This document shows, piece by piece, positions 17,695-32,049 of a stretch of 64,000 nt of DNA. Each line of letters starts with the position of its first letter. Positions within the stretch are counted from its first letter, which is position 1. The notes under the pieces are model-generated. The model searched no databases and was not told the origin of the DNA. It saw nothing but the letters and a program-made list of their open reading frames with translations. Source of the stretch: an uncultured Ruminococcus sp. (GTDB taxonomy: Bacteria; Bacillota; Clostridia; Oscillospirales; Acutalibacteraceae); assembly GCA_902765855.1 (NCBI GenBank), contig CACXBF010000006.1, forward strand, positions 1-64,000, written 5' to 3'. The translations under genes were made by a program, and so were the position numbers.

Positions 17695-17745
17695 AACTGC
17701 ACCAAATCGTATCTATGTTATTGATTTGGTGCAGTTTTTATTTGA
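17695..17745 (+). terminator. Terminator after the SDR gene
   Basis: CTGCACCAAATC pairs perfectly with GATTTGGTGCAG (12 bp), followed by TTTTTATTT. Confidence 0.9.
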
Positions 17746-17838
17746 AATTATTGAATTTTAATGATGAAGAAGTAGTTACTGAACGACCTAAATATTCATT
17801 TGATACACAGTTTATAAATTTAAGCTGTATATTTTGAA

Positions 17839-19005
17839 TTATGCTTTTTCGCCAATCATAAATTCTATTTCAGGGTGCATTTCTGTAAGGGCTTTAATAA
17901 TGGTTTCCTTTGCATTTGTATGGGATATAGGGTCTATTTCATTGTGAAAGCTTAAGTCGAAAAGGATATAAGTTTTCGCATACCCTTTTGTTATGCGAAA
18001 ATGTTTTACCGAAATCAGCTGGTCTATGGATTTTACAGCTTTTAGTACATCTTTATATATCGGTGTGGTTATCTTTCGGTCAACCTCAATCGGGTCTGCA
18101 TGAATTGTAATTTCACAACCGAATTTTGTATGAATTTTGTCCTCAAGTTCATCAACGATATTGTGTGCGGTCATAAGGTCTATATTTGCAGGGAGTTCGG
18201 CGTGCAGAGAGGCAACTATGTGTGTTGCACCGTAGCTATGTACGAGAACATCGTGTAGGCCGAGAACTCTTTCGTCTTCCAGAACGGTCTTTTCAATTTC
18301 AGCGACAAATTCGCTGTCGGGAGCTTCTCCGATAAGTGGATTGAGGGATTCTGCAGCACTCTTAAAGCCGGCAACAATGACAAAGCAAGCAACAAGCATA
18401 CCAATATATGCGTCAAGGTTTATTCCTGTGAGCATACCGATAACAATTCCAATTATGACAGCGGAGGTTGCTATGCAGTCGCTGAGGGAATCTATTGAAG
18501 TTGCGTGTAGGGCAGAGGAATTGAGTTTTTTACTGAGCTTTCTGTTGAATAGCGACATCCATAGCTTGACCAAAATAGAAAATATCAAGACGATGATTGA
18601 TATAATGCTAAAATCGGTTTCTGATGGATTTATTGCGGTGTCGATAGATGAGCGGAAAAGTTCAGCTCCGACAAGCATAATCACAAGCGAGATAAGCAGA
18701 CCTGTGATATATTCGATTCTGCCGTGACCATAGGGATGTTCTTGGTCGGCGGATTTTCCGGCCATTTTAAAGCCGACAAGGGTTATAACCGATGAGGCCG
18801 CGTCTGTGAGATTGTTTATAGCGTCGGCAGTGATGGATATAGCGCCGGTTAAAATACCTGTAATAAGCTTTGAAATGCAGAGAATTATATTGCATATTAT
18901 TCCGACAATTCCTGCCATAGCTCCATATGAACGCCGAACTATACGATTATTTATGTTTTCGCTGTCTTTGATAAAAGTCCGAACCAAAAAATCCGTCATA
19001 ATCAT
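17839..19005 (-). CDS. Cation diffusion facilitator (CDF) metal transporter
   Basis: The membrane region has about six helices with the CDF signature ADAINNLTDAASS (about residues 59-71; the metal-site D/N-x3-D) and a matching HATSIDSLSDC segment (about 166-176). Residues about 210-390 form an extended cytosolic C-terminal domain with histidine-containing motifs (GLHDVLVHSYG, HAD). Members export Zn, Mn, Fe or Co in exchange for protons. The metal cannot be called. The start is ATG at 19005 (AAGG 5 bases upstream); GTG 19011 and ATG 18999 are alternatives. Confidence 0.9.
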   Translation of the reverse strand: MIMTDFLVRTFIKDSENINNRIVRRSYGAMAGIVGIICNIILCISKLITGILTGAISITADAINNLTDAASSVITLVGFKMAGKSADQEHPYGHGRIEYITGLLISLVIMLVGAELFRSSIDTAINPSETDFSIISIIVLIFSILVKLWMSLFNRKLSKKLNSSALHATSIDSLSDCIATSAVIIGIVIGMLTGINLDAYIGMLVACFVIVAGFKSAAESLNPLIGEAPDSEFVAEIEKTVLEDERVLGLHDVLVHSYGATHIVASLHAELPANIDLMTAHNIVDELEDKIHTKFGCEITIHADPIEVDRKITTPIYKDVLKAVKSIDQLISVKHFRITKGYAKTYILFDLSFHNEIDPISHTNAKETIIKALTEMHPEIEFMIGEKA

Positions 19006-19313
19006 TCGCACCTTGTTAATAGTATAATTCTTATATTATATCATATTAAAAGTGTGAAATCAATAATTATATTGAAGATATTTTGTTTTTAGGCTTAAAT
19101 ATATAAATTCGAGAGAAATTAGTTTTATTTTTAAATTTGTATATGGACAAATTGCCCAATTTATAATATAATTAAGAAAGTATAGTGTATTATGATATGA
19201 TTATGATTTAAAATAGTACATTTGGATAATTATTTTAAGCTTTCTCTGTTAGTAGCTATAAAAATGTAATTATCACTTAATTTAATGCTTCAAATAAAGA
19301 GAGGAAAGTTAAG

Positions 19314-19814
19314 ATGGAGATTCAATTCACACCTATTGTAACACAGAAACAAGCGTCAGAGCTTGCAAAGGTTGCAGAGAAAATTTATTATGATTATTAT
19401 GCAGGTCTTATCGGCGAAGAAAATGTCAAATATATGCTCGCAGAATATCAGACAGCTAATTCTGTTATAGAGCAAATCAGAACTCGCAAGCATAATTATT
19501 ACGAAATCTTCTGTGATGGGGAATTTTGCGGATATTTCGATATAATGTATGAAGGCAGACGAGTTATTCTCGATAAAATCTATGTTAGTAAGGAATATAG
19601 AAAAAAGGGCATAGCAAGATATGTTGTTGCACATATAGAAAAGCTTTGTCAATCAGTTAATGCGAATAAGATTATCGTAGATATTCTTGTTAAGAATGAG
19701 GCTGCTTGTATAGCATATGAACACTTAGGCTTTGTTAAGCTTAAAGAGGGAGTTATGACTCTCGGAAACGGTTTCCAGACAGAATATGCTGAGATGGAAA
19801 AGAAAATAAAATAA
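19314..19814 (+). CDS. GNAT-family N-acetyltransferase
   Basis: The acetyl-CoA loop EYRKKGIARYVV (about residues 95-106, R/QxxGxG/A pattern) and the following helix and strand (LVKNEAACIAYEHLGF) are typical of GNAT enzymes. The acceptor is unknown. GAGAGGAAAG precedes the ATG. The about 300 bp upstream (19012-19313) are AT-rich, with no gene seen. The next gene begins 15 bp downstream, suggesting one transcript. Confidence 0.85.
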   Translation: MEIQFTPIVTQKQASELAKVAEKIYYDYYAGLIGEENVKYMLAEYQTANSVIEQIRTRKHNYYEIFCDGEFCGYFDIMYEGRRVILDKIYVSKEYRKKGIARYVVAHIEKLCQSVNANKIIVDILVKNEAACIAYEHLGFVKLKEGVMTLGNGFQTEYAEMEKKIK

Positions 19815-19829
19815 AAATAAGGTGATTAT

Positions 19830-20180
19830 ATGGGCAAGAAGTTAAAAAACTATGTGCTTTATTTAGAAGCACTTCTTGCGGATAGGTCTAAGATAGAGGA
19901 TATAGAAAAGTTAAAGCACGATATTTTGTTAGAGATTGGTTTCTGGCAACACGAAAGGCTTATACATCTTCTTATAACGATATTATTTTCGCTTTTGCTT
20001 ATGTCTATGATAATAGTAAGCTTTTTCTATGCGACTATTCAATCACTTGCACTGACCTTATTGCTTTTGTGCTTAGAGATTCCATATATTCGTCACTATT
20101 ATATATTAGAAAACAATACTCAAAAGTTATATCGTATTTATGAGCAGTTTGCCGAGGTCGGTGGCTGTGACGAAAAATAA
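19830..20180 (+). CDS. Small protein with two membrane helices, unknown function
   Basis: 116 residues: a charged N-terminal helix (about 1-40), two adjacent hydrophobic helices (about 46-65 and 69-87) and a polar tail. I recognise no family. AAGGTG lies 6 bases before the ATG. A terminator follows directly, ending the GNAT transcript. Confidence 0.6.
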   Translation: MGKKLKNYVLYLEALLADRSKIEDIEKLKHDILLEIGFWQHERLIHLLITILFSLLLMSMIIVSFFYATIQSLALTLLLLCLEIPYIRHYYILENNTQKLYRIYEQFAEVGGCDEK

Positions 20181-20187
20181 TTTATTC

Positions 20188-20219
20188 AAAGCTGAACCTT
20201 AGATGGTTCGGCTTTTTTG
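20188..20219 (+). terminator. Terminator of the GNAT/small membrane protein transcript
   Basis: AAGCTGAACC pairs with GGTTCGGCTT (one mismatch) around a 6-base loop, followed by TTTTTTG. Confidence 0.85.
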
Positions 20220-20284
20220 TTTTTAGAAAATAAAATAATAGCCATTCAGGCTCAAATATGCTATAATGTAAGTGCAATTAATCT

Positions 20285-20835
20285 AAAGACTTCCACAAGA
20301 CAGTTAAAAGTTTCGCTCGAGGCGGCGAGCCGCCGCCCCCAATACACGGAATCGATCGACAAGTCTCGCTCGGTTGTTGGTAAGGAAAACTTGTTGACGC
20401 GGTCGAAGAAATTAGCAATGAAATACCGCTTGGTTAATAAACTTCTCCAAGACAATTAAAAGTTTCGCTCGAGCCTTTTTAAAGGCTCGCAGGGTTGAGG
20501 GACGGAGTCCCTCATGGGTTTTAAGGGCAACGCCCTTAACCTGTCTTGCCCCTAAATTTCTTTTGGTAGCAACATTAGTCAACAAGGGCGGACAAAGTCC
20601 GCACTTTAGGAACAAAGAGATGTTAAGGGCTTCGCCCTTAAGCGGCGAGCCGCTGCCCCCAAGACGCATAATCGTTCGGTAAGCCTCACTCGACATCTGC
20701 AAGGGAAGTTTATTGCTGCGAATAAAGTAATTACCAATGAGTTACCAAAGGCTCTGCCGTAGGTGACTACCTTTGGAAACCGCAAGCCTTTAAAAAGGCT
20801 TGACCTAAACTTTGAGTGTATTGGGAAAGATTGCT
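20285..20835. repeat. Composite palindromic intergenic repeat array
   Basis: At least two units are joined: a GGCGGCGAGCCGCC-type module near 20320-20345, and a unit starting TTCTCCAAGACAATTAAAAG near 20445 whose inner hairpins run to a right end near 20832. Short ORFs across it are by-products of palindromes. No gene is seen from 20220 to 20890. Confidence 0.8.
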
Positions 20836-20893
20836 AACTAATCGGTAGTTCATTGGCAGTTTATTATATATAAGAGTGTTAGCAACACGCATC

Positions 20894-20922
20894 TTGACAA
20901 ATAAACCGATAGCGTATACAAT
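20894..20922 (+). promoter_or_regulatory. glnA promoter
   Basis: TTGACA at 20894-20899 and TACAAT at 20917-20922 with 17-bp spacing give a near-consensus SigA promoter. The predicted leader is about 90 nt. Confidence 0.8.
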
Positions 20923-20958
20923 AAATAGGATATGCACACATGGATTTTATTCGGGCTT

Positions 20959-20991
20959 CTGCTGAGATAATGGCTTTATCTGATATGGCAG
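20959..20991 (+). promoter_or_regulatory. Hairpin in the glnA leader, possible ANTAR target
   Basis: AGATAA (20965-20970) pairs with TTATCT (20976-20981), inside an outer CTGC/GCAG pairing (20959-20962 with 20988-20991). ANTAR proteins bind leader hairpins, and the ANTAR gene lies next to glnA. However, the canonical twin hexaloop motif is not evident. Confidence 0.3.
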
Positions 20992-21017
20992 AATTTCCGA
21001 GAAAAGGAGGGGCTTGT

Positions 21018-22304
21018 TTGAGATATACTGAAAAAGAAGTTCTGCAATTTATCGAGGAAAACGATGTTAAGTTTGTAAGACTTATGTTTTTCGATATTTT
21101 TGGTACAACTAAAAATATTTCGATAATGGCAGATGAGCTTCCTGCTGCTTTTAAAAAGGGTGTTACCTTTAATGCTTCTGCTATTGGAGGCTTTGAGGGC
21201 TTTGACGCAGACCTTGTGCTTGTGCCGGACCCTGCAACACTTGCTGTCTTGCCGTGGCGACCACAGCACGGCAGAGTTGTAAGACTTTTCTGCACGATAA
21301 CTTATCAGAACGGTGTGCCTTTTGATGCAGATGTCCGTATGGTACTTAAAAAGGCTATGAAAAGAGCCGCATCTGTCGGTCTGACCTGTAATATCGACCT
21401 TGAATGTGAATTTTATCTATTCAAGACAGATGATGACGGCAACCCTACAAAATTGCCGTATGATAACGCAGGCTATCTCGATATTGCACCGCTTGATAAG
21501 GGCGAGAATGTCCGCCGTCAGATTTGCTTCACACTCGAGCAAATGGAGATGACTCCGCTTTCATCTCATCATGAGAGAGGTCCGGGACAGAATGAAATCG
21601 ACTTTATGTATTCTGACCCACTAACCGCAGCCGATAACTTCTCTATGTTTAAGGCTATGGTTAAAACTATCGCAAATTCAAACGGACTTTTTGCTTCATT
21701 TATGCCAAAGCCGCTTGATGATAAGAACGGAAACAGTATGCACATCAATGTTATGATTGAAAGATATGGCTATAACATATTCAAAAAGAAGGACGGCGAG
21801 CTTAATACAACAGCTGGTTACTTTATCGCAGGTGTGCTTAAAAGAATTTCTGAGATTACTGCTTTCCTTAATCCTATCGAAAATTCATATAAGCGTTTCA
21901 ATACCGACCTCAAGGGTGGCAGTGTTGGCTGGGCTTACGGAAGTAATATGGATATAATCAGAGTTATTTCCTCTGAGCGTGATAATGCCAAGCTACAGAT
22001 TATTTCGCCGGACCCTGCCTGCAACCCATATCTTGCCTTTGCGTTGATAATTAACGCAGGTCTTGATGGTGTAGAGGCTCGTGAGGAACTTCCTGCCCCT
22101 TCTGTCGGAATGAGCAAGCTTGCTTTGCCGTCATCGCTCGAATCAGCAATAAATCTTGCAGAGAAAAGCGAATTTATTAAATCAATTATTCCAGAAAAGC
22201 TTTTTGAGAGCTATATAAGCCATAAACGACAAGAGCTTGAACTTTCTAAGAGAAGTGATGAGATAAAGCTTGCAACAGACCACAAGTATTTTGAAATTCT
22301 ATAA
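21018..22304 (+). CDS. glnA: Glutamine synthetase, type I
   Basis: The enzyme makes glutamine from glutamate, ammonia and ATP. The sequence shows the N-terminal beta-grasp domain (FVRLMFFDIFG), the PDPATLAVLPWRP segment, the LECEFYLF metal site, HHERGPGQNEID, the GNSMHINV segment of the catalytic region and SPDPACNPYLAFA. I choose TTG at 21018 because AGGAGGGG lies 5 bases upstream and the protein then begins at RYTEKEV like other GlnA proteins (428 aa). The in-frame ATG at 20940 would add 26 unrelated residues and lacks a ribosome site. The ANTAR gene follows. Confidence 0.93.
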   Translation: MRYTEKEVLQFIEENDVKFVRLMFFDIFGTTKNISIMADELPAAFKKGVTFNASAIGGFEGFDADLVLVPDPATLAVLPWRPQHGRVVRLFCTITYQNGVPFDADVRMVLKKAMKRAASVGLTCNIDLECEFYLFKTDDDGNPTKLPYDNAGYLDIAPLDKGENVRRQICFTLEQMEMTPLSSHHERGPGQNEIDFMYSDPLTAADNFSMFKAMVKTIANSNGLFASFMPKPLDDKNGNSMHINVMIERYGYNIFKKKDGELNTTAGYFIAGVLKRISEITAFLNPIENSYKRFNTDLKGGSVGWAYGSNMDIIRVISSERDNAKLQIISPDPACNPYLAFALIINAGLDGVEAREELPAPSVGMSKLALPSSLESAINLAEKSEFIKSIIPEKLFESYISHKRQELELSKRSDEIKLATDHKYFEIL

Positions 22305-22373
22305 GAAATATTTCATTTAATACTTGATAGAATTATCAGGATTATGTACAATAGATAGAAAGGGTGTCGGCAC

Positions 22374-22943
22374 TTGGACAATGTTCTTCTTGTGTCCAAA
22401 TCAGAGAAAAGTACCGATTCTTTGTCGGGACTGCTTCGTGAAATCTCAAGTCCCACTATCGACATTGTAAGGAGCGGTTCGGAGGCTCGGCGAATATTAC
22501 TCGAAAAAGAATACGATTTCGTTTTTATCAATACGCCGCTCACTGACGAGTTCGGTGACGGTCTGTCGATATATGTTTCCGAAAATACTCATGCAGGCGT
22601 TGTCCTGCTTGTCAAGGCAGAGATTGAGGAACAGGCAGAGGCTAAAACAGAGGACTATGGTGTTTTCGTTTTGCCAAAGCCGCTGAGCAAACATCTGATG
22701 TTTAAATCAATTAAGCTTCTTGAGGCGACAAAACACCGTCTTGAAGGAGTTCGTAAAGAAAATATCAAACTTCAGAAGAAGATTGAGGATATAAGAACAA
22801 TCAACAGGGCAAAATATGTGCTTATGGAGTATCTCTCTATGAGCGAACCGCAATCGCACAGGTATCTTGAGCGACAGGCTATGGACCAGCGAATAACAAA
22901 GGTCGAGGTCGCAAAGAGAATCCTTAGCACCTATGAGAACTGA
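22374..22943 (+). CDS. ANTAR-domain response-regulator-like antiterminator
   Basis: Residues about 1-115 resemble a receiver domain, but the phospho-acceptor aspartate region reads FVFINTPL, with Asn where Asp is expected, so it is probably a pseudo-receiver. A coiled linker leads to a C-terminal ANTAR domain (about 135-185: INRAKYVLMEYLSMSEPQSH...), which binds RNA hairpins to prevent termination. Placement after glnA is a recurrent clostridial arrangement implying control of nitrogen genes. TTG start with AAAGGGTG 7 bases upstream. Confidence 0.85.
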   Translation: MDNVLLVSKSEKSTDSLSGLLREISSPTIDIVRSGSEARRILLEKEYDFVFINTPLTDEFGDGLSIYVSENTHAGVVLLVKAEIEEQAEAKTEDYGVFVLPKPLSKHLMFKSIKLLEATKHRLEGVRKENIKLQKKIEDIRTINRAKYVLMEYLSMSEPQSHRYLERQAMDQRITKVEVAKRILSTYEN

Positions 22944-23054
22944 TTGAGAGCTTATAGATGAGCCACAAGGCTCGAAAATTGTAGAAAATATGCTTTTAAT
23001 GCAAATTGGGTAACTGCTTTGCTTAAATATACACACGAAAGGAATGGTCAAAGA

Positions 23055-24134
23055 ATGGAACAAAAGGCATACCTTACCTTAGAGAACGGTGATGTTTTTG
23101 AGGGTTATTCTTTCGGAGCCCAAACCGAAACCACAGGAGAGCTTGTCTTTACTACTGCTATGACAGGCTATCTTGAAACACTTACCGACCCAAGCTACTA
23201 TGGACAAATTGTCTGCCAGACATTTCCGCTTATTGGTAACTATGGGGTTATTAAACCTGACTTTGAAAGCAAAAAGCCGGCTTTGAAGGCTTATATCGTA
23301 AGAGAATGGTGTCAGCAACCCTCAAACTTTAGGTGTGAGGGACAGCTTGACACTTTTTTAAAGGAGGCAGGCATTCCTGCTCTCTATGGAATCGATACAA
23401 GACATCTTACGAAAATCGTTCGTGAATACGGTGTTATGAACGCTCGTATATCCTTCGAGAAGGTTTCAGAAGATGTTATCAAGAATGAAATCAAGCCTTA
23501 TAAGATAGTTGATGCCGTAAAGTCCGTAACCTGCTCTGATTTTGAAACATATCAGGCAGAGGACGAGAAATTCAAGGTCGTTCTTTGGGACATCGGTGCT
23601 AAGTATAATATCAGAAGAGAGCTTGTAAAGCGTGGCTGCACAGTTACAGTCGTGCCTGCAAGCACAACAGCAGAGCAGATTAAGGCACTCAATCCTGATG
23701 GCATTATGCTCTCTAATGGTCCTGGCGACCCGGAGGAAAATGTTGAGATGATTGCCGAGCTTAAAAAGCTTTGTGACGCTAAGATTCCTACTTTCGGAAT
23801 CTGCCTCGGACATCAAGTCCTCGCACTTTCACAGGGTGCTAAGACTGAAAAGCTCAAGTATGGTCATCGTGGAGCAAACCAGCCGGCTGTAGAAGTAGGC
23901 ACAGGCAGAGTTTATATCACAAGCCAGAACCACGGCTATGCCGTTATCGCTTCATCTTTGCCGGCAAATGCAAAGGAAAGCTTTATTAACGCAAATGACG
24001 GTACTTGCGAGGGCGTAACATATACAGATATGCCAGCTTTTTCCGTACAGTTCCACCCGGAGGCTTGCGGTGGTCCACAGGATACATCATTCCTTTTCGA
24101 TAGATTTATAAATATGATGAAGGAGGGTAAATGA
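23055..24134 (+). CDS. carA: Carbamoyl-phosphate synthase small subunit
   Basis: CarA hydrolyses glutamine and passes ammonia to CarB. The N-terminal CPSase_sm_chain domain (LENGDVFEGYSFG, TGYLETLTDPSYYGQIV) is followed by a class I glutamine amidotransferase domain with the nucleophile in FGICLGHQ (about residue 248) and the catalytic HPEA near the C-terminus. The ATG at 23055 matches the usual N-terminus; an in-frame TTG upstream at 23019 is unlikely. It ends 1 bp before carB, so the two are translationally coupled. Confidence 0.95.
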   Translation: MEQKAYLTLENGDVFEGYSFGAQTETTGELVFTTAMTGYLETLTDPSYYGQIVCQTFPLIGNYGVIKPDFESKKPALKAYIVREWCQQPSNFRCEGQLDTFLKEAGIPALYGIDTRHLTKIVREYGVMNARISFEKVSEDVIKNEIKPYKIVDAVKSVTCSDFETYQAEDEKFKVVLWDIGAKYNIRRELVKRGCTVTVVPASTTAEQIKALNPDGIMLSNGPGDPEENVEMIAELKKLCDAKIPTFGICLGHQVLALSQGAKTEKLKYGHRGANQPAVEVGTGRVYITSQNHGYAVIASSLPANAKESFINANDGTCEGVTYTDMPAFSVQFHPEACGGPQDTSFLFDRFINMMKEGK

Positions 24135-24135
24135 G

Positions 24136-29792
<5,657 letters not shown>

Positions 29793-29814
29793 GGGAGAAC
29801 TTGTTCGCTTGCTC

Positions 29815-30225
29815 GGAAGTTTGAAAGCAACATTAGTTAATAAGGGCGGACAAAGTCCGCCCTTTGGGGGCAAAGAGATGTTAAGGGCGTTGCCCTTAAA
29901 ACCCACCAAAGGCTCCGCCTTTGGAAACTGCAAGCTTTTGAAAAAGCTTGAGCAAAACTTTTGAGTGTCTTAGAGAAGTGCGTTAGCTAAGCGGTAGCTC
30001 ATTGGGAATTTCCCAGACTGCGTCAATAAACTTCCCTTGGTGGTGGCGGCTCGCCACCGAACTATGTTCGCCCGTTCGGTAGCTCATTGGGAATTTCCTC
30101 GACCGCGTCAACTATCTTACCACGCTCACTACGAGCGAGACTTGTCGAGCGATTCCGCGTCTTGTCCTGTGCGGTCACGCACCGCGTCTTGGCGGTGGCG
30201 GCTCGCCACCGCCCTTAACAACAAA
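29815..30225. repeat. Composite palindromic intergenic repeat
   Basis: Several modules are joined: GGGCGGACAAAGTCCGCCC, AAGGGCGTTGCCCTT, CCAAAGGCTCCGCCTTTGG, a right end with CTTAGAGAAGTGCGTTAGC, and outer modules containing GACCGCGTCAA and GGCGGTGGCGGCTCGCCACC. It fills the pyrG-dapL gap and may both terminate pyrG transcription and separate dapL. Confidence 0.8.
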
Positions 30226-30248
30226 TTATTATAAAGGTGGTTAGTAAA

Positions 30249-31463
30249 ATGCCAAAGTTAAACGAAAATTATCTTAAACTCGAAAAGAATTATCTTTTTA
30301 TCAATATTGCTAAGAAGATTAACGAGTATATCAAAAATAATCCTGATAAAAAGGATAGAATTATCCGTATGGGTATCGGTGATGTTACCCTGCCTATCGC
30401 ACCTTGCGTTGTTGAAGCAGTTAAAAAGGGTGCTGACGAAATGGGCGTTAAGGAAACCTTTAAGGGCTATGAGGATAGCGGTACAGGCTACGACTTCCTG
30501 AAAGAGGCTGTTGCTGGCTACTACAAGAGCTTTGGCGTTGACATTGCCACTGACGAAATCAGAATAAGCGACGGTGCGAAGTCTGACTGCGGAAACATTG
30601 TTGATATTTTTGGCGATGATAATGTTGTGCTTATCACAGACCCGGCATATCCTGTTTATGTAGATTCTAACCTTATGAACGGCAGAAAGGTTATCTATGC
30701 TGATTCTACTGAGGAAAACGGCTTCTCCGCTGTTCCGGACCCATCAGTTCACGCTGATATTATCTACCTTTGCTCACCGAATAACCCAACAGGTGCAGCT
30801 TTCAAGACAAGCGAACTCAAGGCTTGGATTGATTATGCTATTGCAAACGAAGCTGTTATTATCTACGACGCAGCTTACGAAGCATTCATCACAGAGGACG
30901 ATGTTCCGAGAAGTATCTTTGCCGTAGAGGGTGCAAGAAAGTGTGCTATTGAGATATGCTCACTCTCTAAAACAGCAGGCTTCACAGGTATGCGTTGCGG
31001 ATATACAGTTATCCCGAATGAACTTGAGTTCAAGGCTTCTAATGGCGAAGTCGTTAAAATTTCACAGCTTTGGGGCAGACGAGAGGGCAGTAAGTTCAAT
31101 GGTGTTTCATACCCTGTTCAGTGTGGTGCTGCCGCTGTATTCTCTGAGGAAGGTCAGAAGCAGTGCAAAATTAACCTCGAATACTACAAGGAAAATGCCC
31201 GTATCATCGCAGAAACTCTCGATGAACTCGGTATCTGGTATTCAGGCGGTAAGAACTCCCCATATATCTGGCTTCGTTGCCCGAACGACATGAAGTCTTG
31301 GGATTTCTTCGATTTGCTCCTTGAGAAGGCTAATGTTGTCGGCACACCAGGTGCAGGCTTTGGTAAGAATGGCGAAGGCTATTTCCGCCTTACATCATTC
31401 GGCGACAGAGATAAGACAATAGAGGCTATGGCAAGAGTTAAAGAGCTTATCAAGAGCCTTTAA
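30249..31463 (+). CDS. dapL: LL-diaminopimelate aminotransferase
   Basis: DapL converts tetrahydrodipicolinate directly to LL-diaminopimelate, the substrate of DapF, using pyridoxal phosphate. Motifs include RMGIGDVTLPI (about residues 40-50), FKGYEDSGTGYDFL, CSPNNPTGAAF (about 178-188), the PLP lysine in SLSKTAGFTGMRCGY (about 238-252) and a C-terminal arginine in GYFRLTSFGDRD. The ATG at 30249 has AAGGTGG 8 bases upstream; the in-frame GTG at 30237 overlaps this site. Its proximity to the carB-dapF fusion groups two successive lysine-pathway steps. Confidence 0.94.
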   Translation: MPKLNENYLKLEKNYLFINIAKKINEYIKNNPDKKDRIIRMGIGDVTLPIAPCVVEAVKKGADEMGVKETFKGYEDSGTGYDFLKEAVAGYYKSFGVDIATDEIRISDGAKSDCGNIVDIFGDDNVVLITDPAYPVYVDSNLMNGRKVIYADSTEENGFSAVPDPSVHADIIYLCSPNNPTGAAFKTSELKAWIDYAIANEAVIIYDAAYEAFITEDDVPRSIFAVEGARKCAIEICSLSKTAGFTGMRCGYTVIPNELEFKASNGEVVKISQLWGRREGSKFNGVSYPVQCGAAAVFSEEGQKQCKINLEYYKENARIIAETLDELGIWYSGGKNSPYIWLRCPNDMKSWDFFDLLLEKANVVGTPGAGFGKNGEGYFRLTSFGDRDKTIEAMARVKELIKSL

Positions 31464-31478
31464 TTAAATAAAAATTAT

Positions 31479-31514
31479 TCCCGGCAGGCTGATATGGTCT
31501 GTCGGGATTTTTTT
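31479..31514 (+). terminator. dapL terminator
   Basis: TCCCGGCAG pairs with CTGTCGGGA (one G-U) around an 11-base loop, followed by seven T residues. Confidence 0.9.
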
Positions 31515-31555
31515 GTCTGTATTCAGCAAAATAGTAAATATTTTCAAAGCAGTCT

Positions 31556-31612
31556 AAGCCGATAGGGTTGCAGGTGATACCCTCGGAAATATTACAGCTT
31601 AAAAAGGCATAA
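31556..31612 (+). pseudogene. Relic of the 3' end of a second tyrosine integrase
   Basis: The stretch reads GCC GAT AGG GTT GCA GGT GAT ACC CTC GGA AAT ATT, encoding ADRVAGDTLGNI. This is the same peptide found near the end of the intact integrase at 32050. A short deletion follows, then AGCTTAAAAAGGCATAA, identical to that gene's last codons but out of frame. It lies on the opposite strand, outside the current element. It is therefore a decayed remnant of a related integration. Confidence 0.75.
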
Positions 31613-31620
31613 AATAGAAT

Positions 31621-31664
31621 GCTGCTGTTTACGCTCTTTTAGCGTTCAGTAGCCTTTGTTTTTT
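31621..31664 (+). terminator. Terminator behind the integrase relic
   Basis: GCTGCTG-TTT-ACGCT pairs with AGCGT-T-CAGTAGC (one G-U pair) and is followed by TTTGTTTTTT. The intact integrase also has a terminator of similar design after its stop. Confidence 0.8.
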
Positions 31665-31701
31665 CGCAATAGTAGACAAATCGACTTTTTTAGGTATAAA
31701 A

Positions 31702-31733
31702 AATCAAGCCCATTTCCGAAGAAAGGCTTGATT
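31702..31733 (-). terminator. Copy of the tRNA-operon terminator left of the element
   Basis: AATCAAGCC/GGCTTGATT forms the stem on the minus strand with a following T run. It is nearly identical to the terminator just downstream of tRNA-Thr at 41108-41139. It represents chromosomal or older-element sequence displaced from the tRNA. Confidence 0.7.
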
Positions 31734-31834
31734 AAGTGGTTAAGTTTACTGCTAACATACTCATATTCAGACGCGTGAAGATAACTTAAAACAGAAAATG
31801 CCCCGCACGCGTAATGCGTGTCGAGGCACTCGAC

Positions 31835-31879
31835 TGGAGCTGATAGGCAGGCTCGAACTGCCGACCTCATCCTTACCAA
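31835..31879. repeat. attL: 45-bp copy of the tRNA-Thr 3' end
   Basis: Identical over 45 bp to 41153-41197, covering the T arm, acceptor 3' strand, CCA and part of the anticodon stem of tRNA-Thr. The sequences diverge immediately beyond (ACCAAT versus ACCAAG). This is the displaced att copy created by integrase-mediated insertion into the tRNA gene. Confidence 0.93.
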
Positions 31880-31984
31880 TGTTATTTGTACCGTTTTGTG
31901 ATGTTTTGCAATGTGTAGAAAATGGCTTGTTTATGCGGTTTTTATACTGTTATAATGATGTAAACCTTTTTAATTTCAATAAAA

Positions 31985-32017
31985 TAAAGACCAAGTAAAG
32001 ACCAAATAAAGACCAAA
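31985..32017. repeat. Three 11-bp direct repeats, probable integrase arm sites (left)
   Basis: TAAAGACCAAG, TAAAGACCAAA and TAAAGACCAAA run head to tail between attL and the integrase. Two more copies lie beside attR at 41064-41085. Tyrosine integrases with an N-terminal arm-binding domain use such repeats to build the intasome. Confidence 0.65.
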
Positions 32018-32046
32018 AATAAAAGCTACTCTTACAAGTAGCCTTT
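32018..32046 (-). terminator. Integrase terminator
   Basis: On the minus strand, GCTACTTGTAAGAGTAGC forms a 6-bp stem flanked by A-rich and T-rich tracts (AATAAAG...TTTTATTTTT), directly after the integrase stop. Confidence 0.75.
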
Positions 32047-32049
32047 ATT

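Noticed and set aside
10203-19278. Shared word AAATGTAATTATCAC near 10208 and 19264
   Set aside because: Fifteen identical A/T-rich bases in 64 kb are expected about once by chance, and the flanks do not match. Not reported as an operator.
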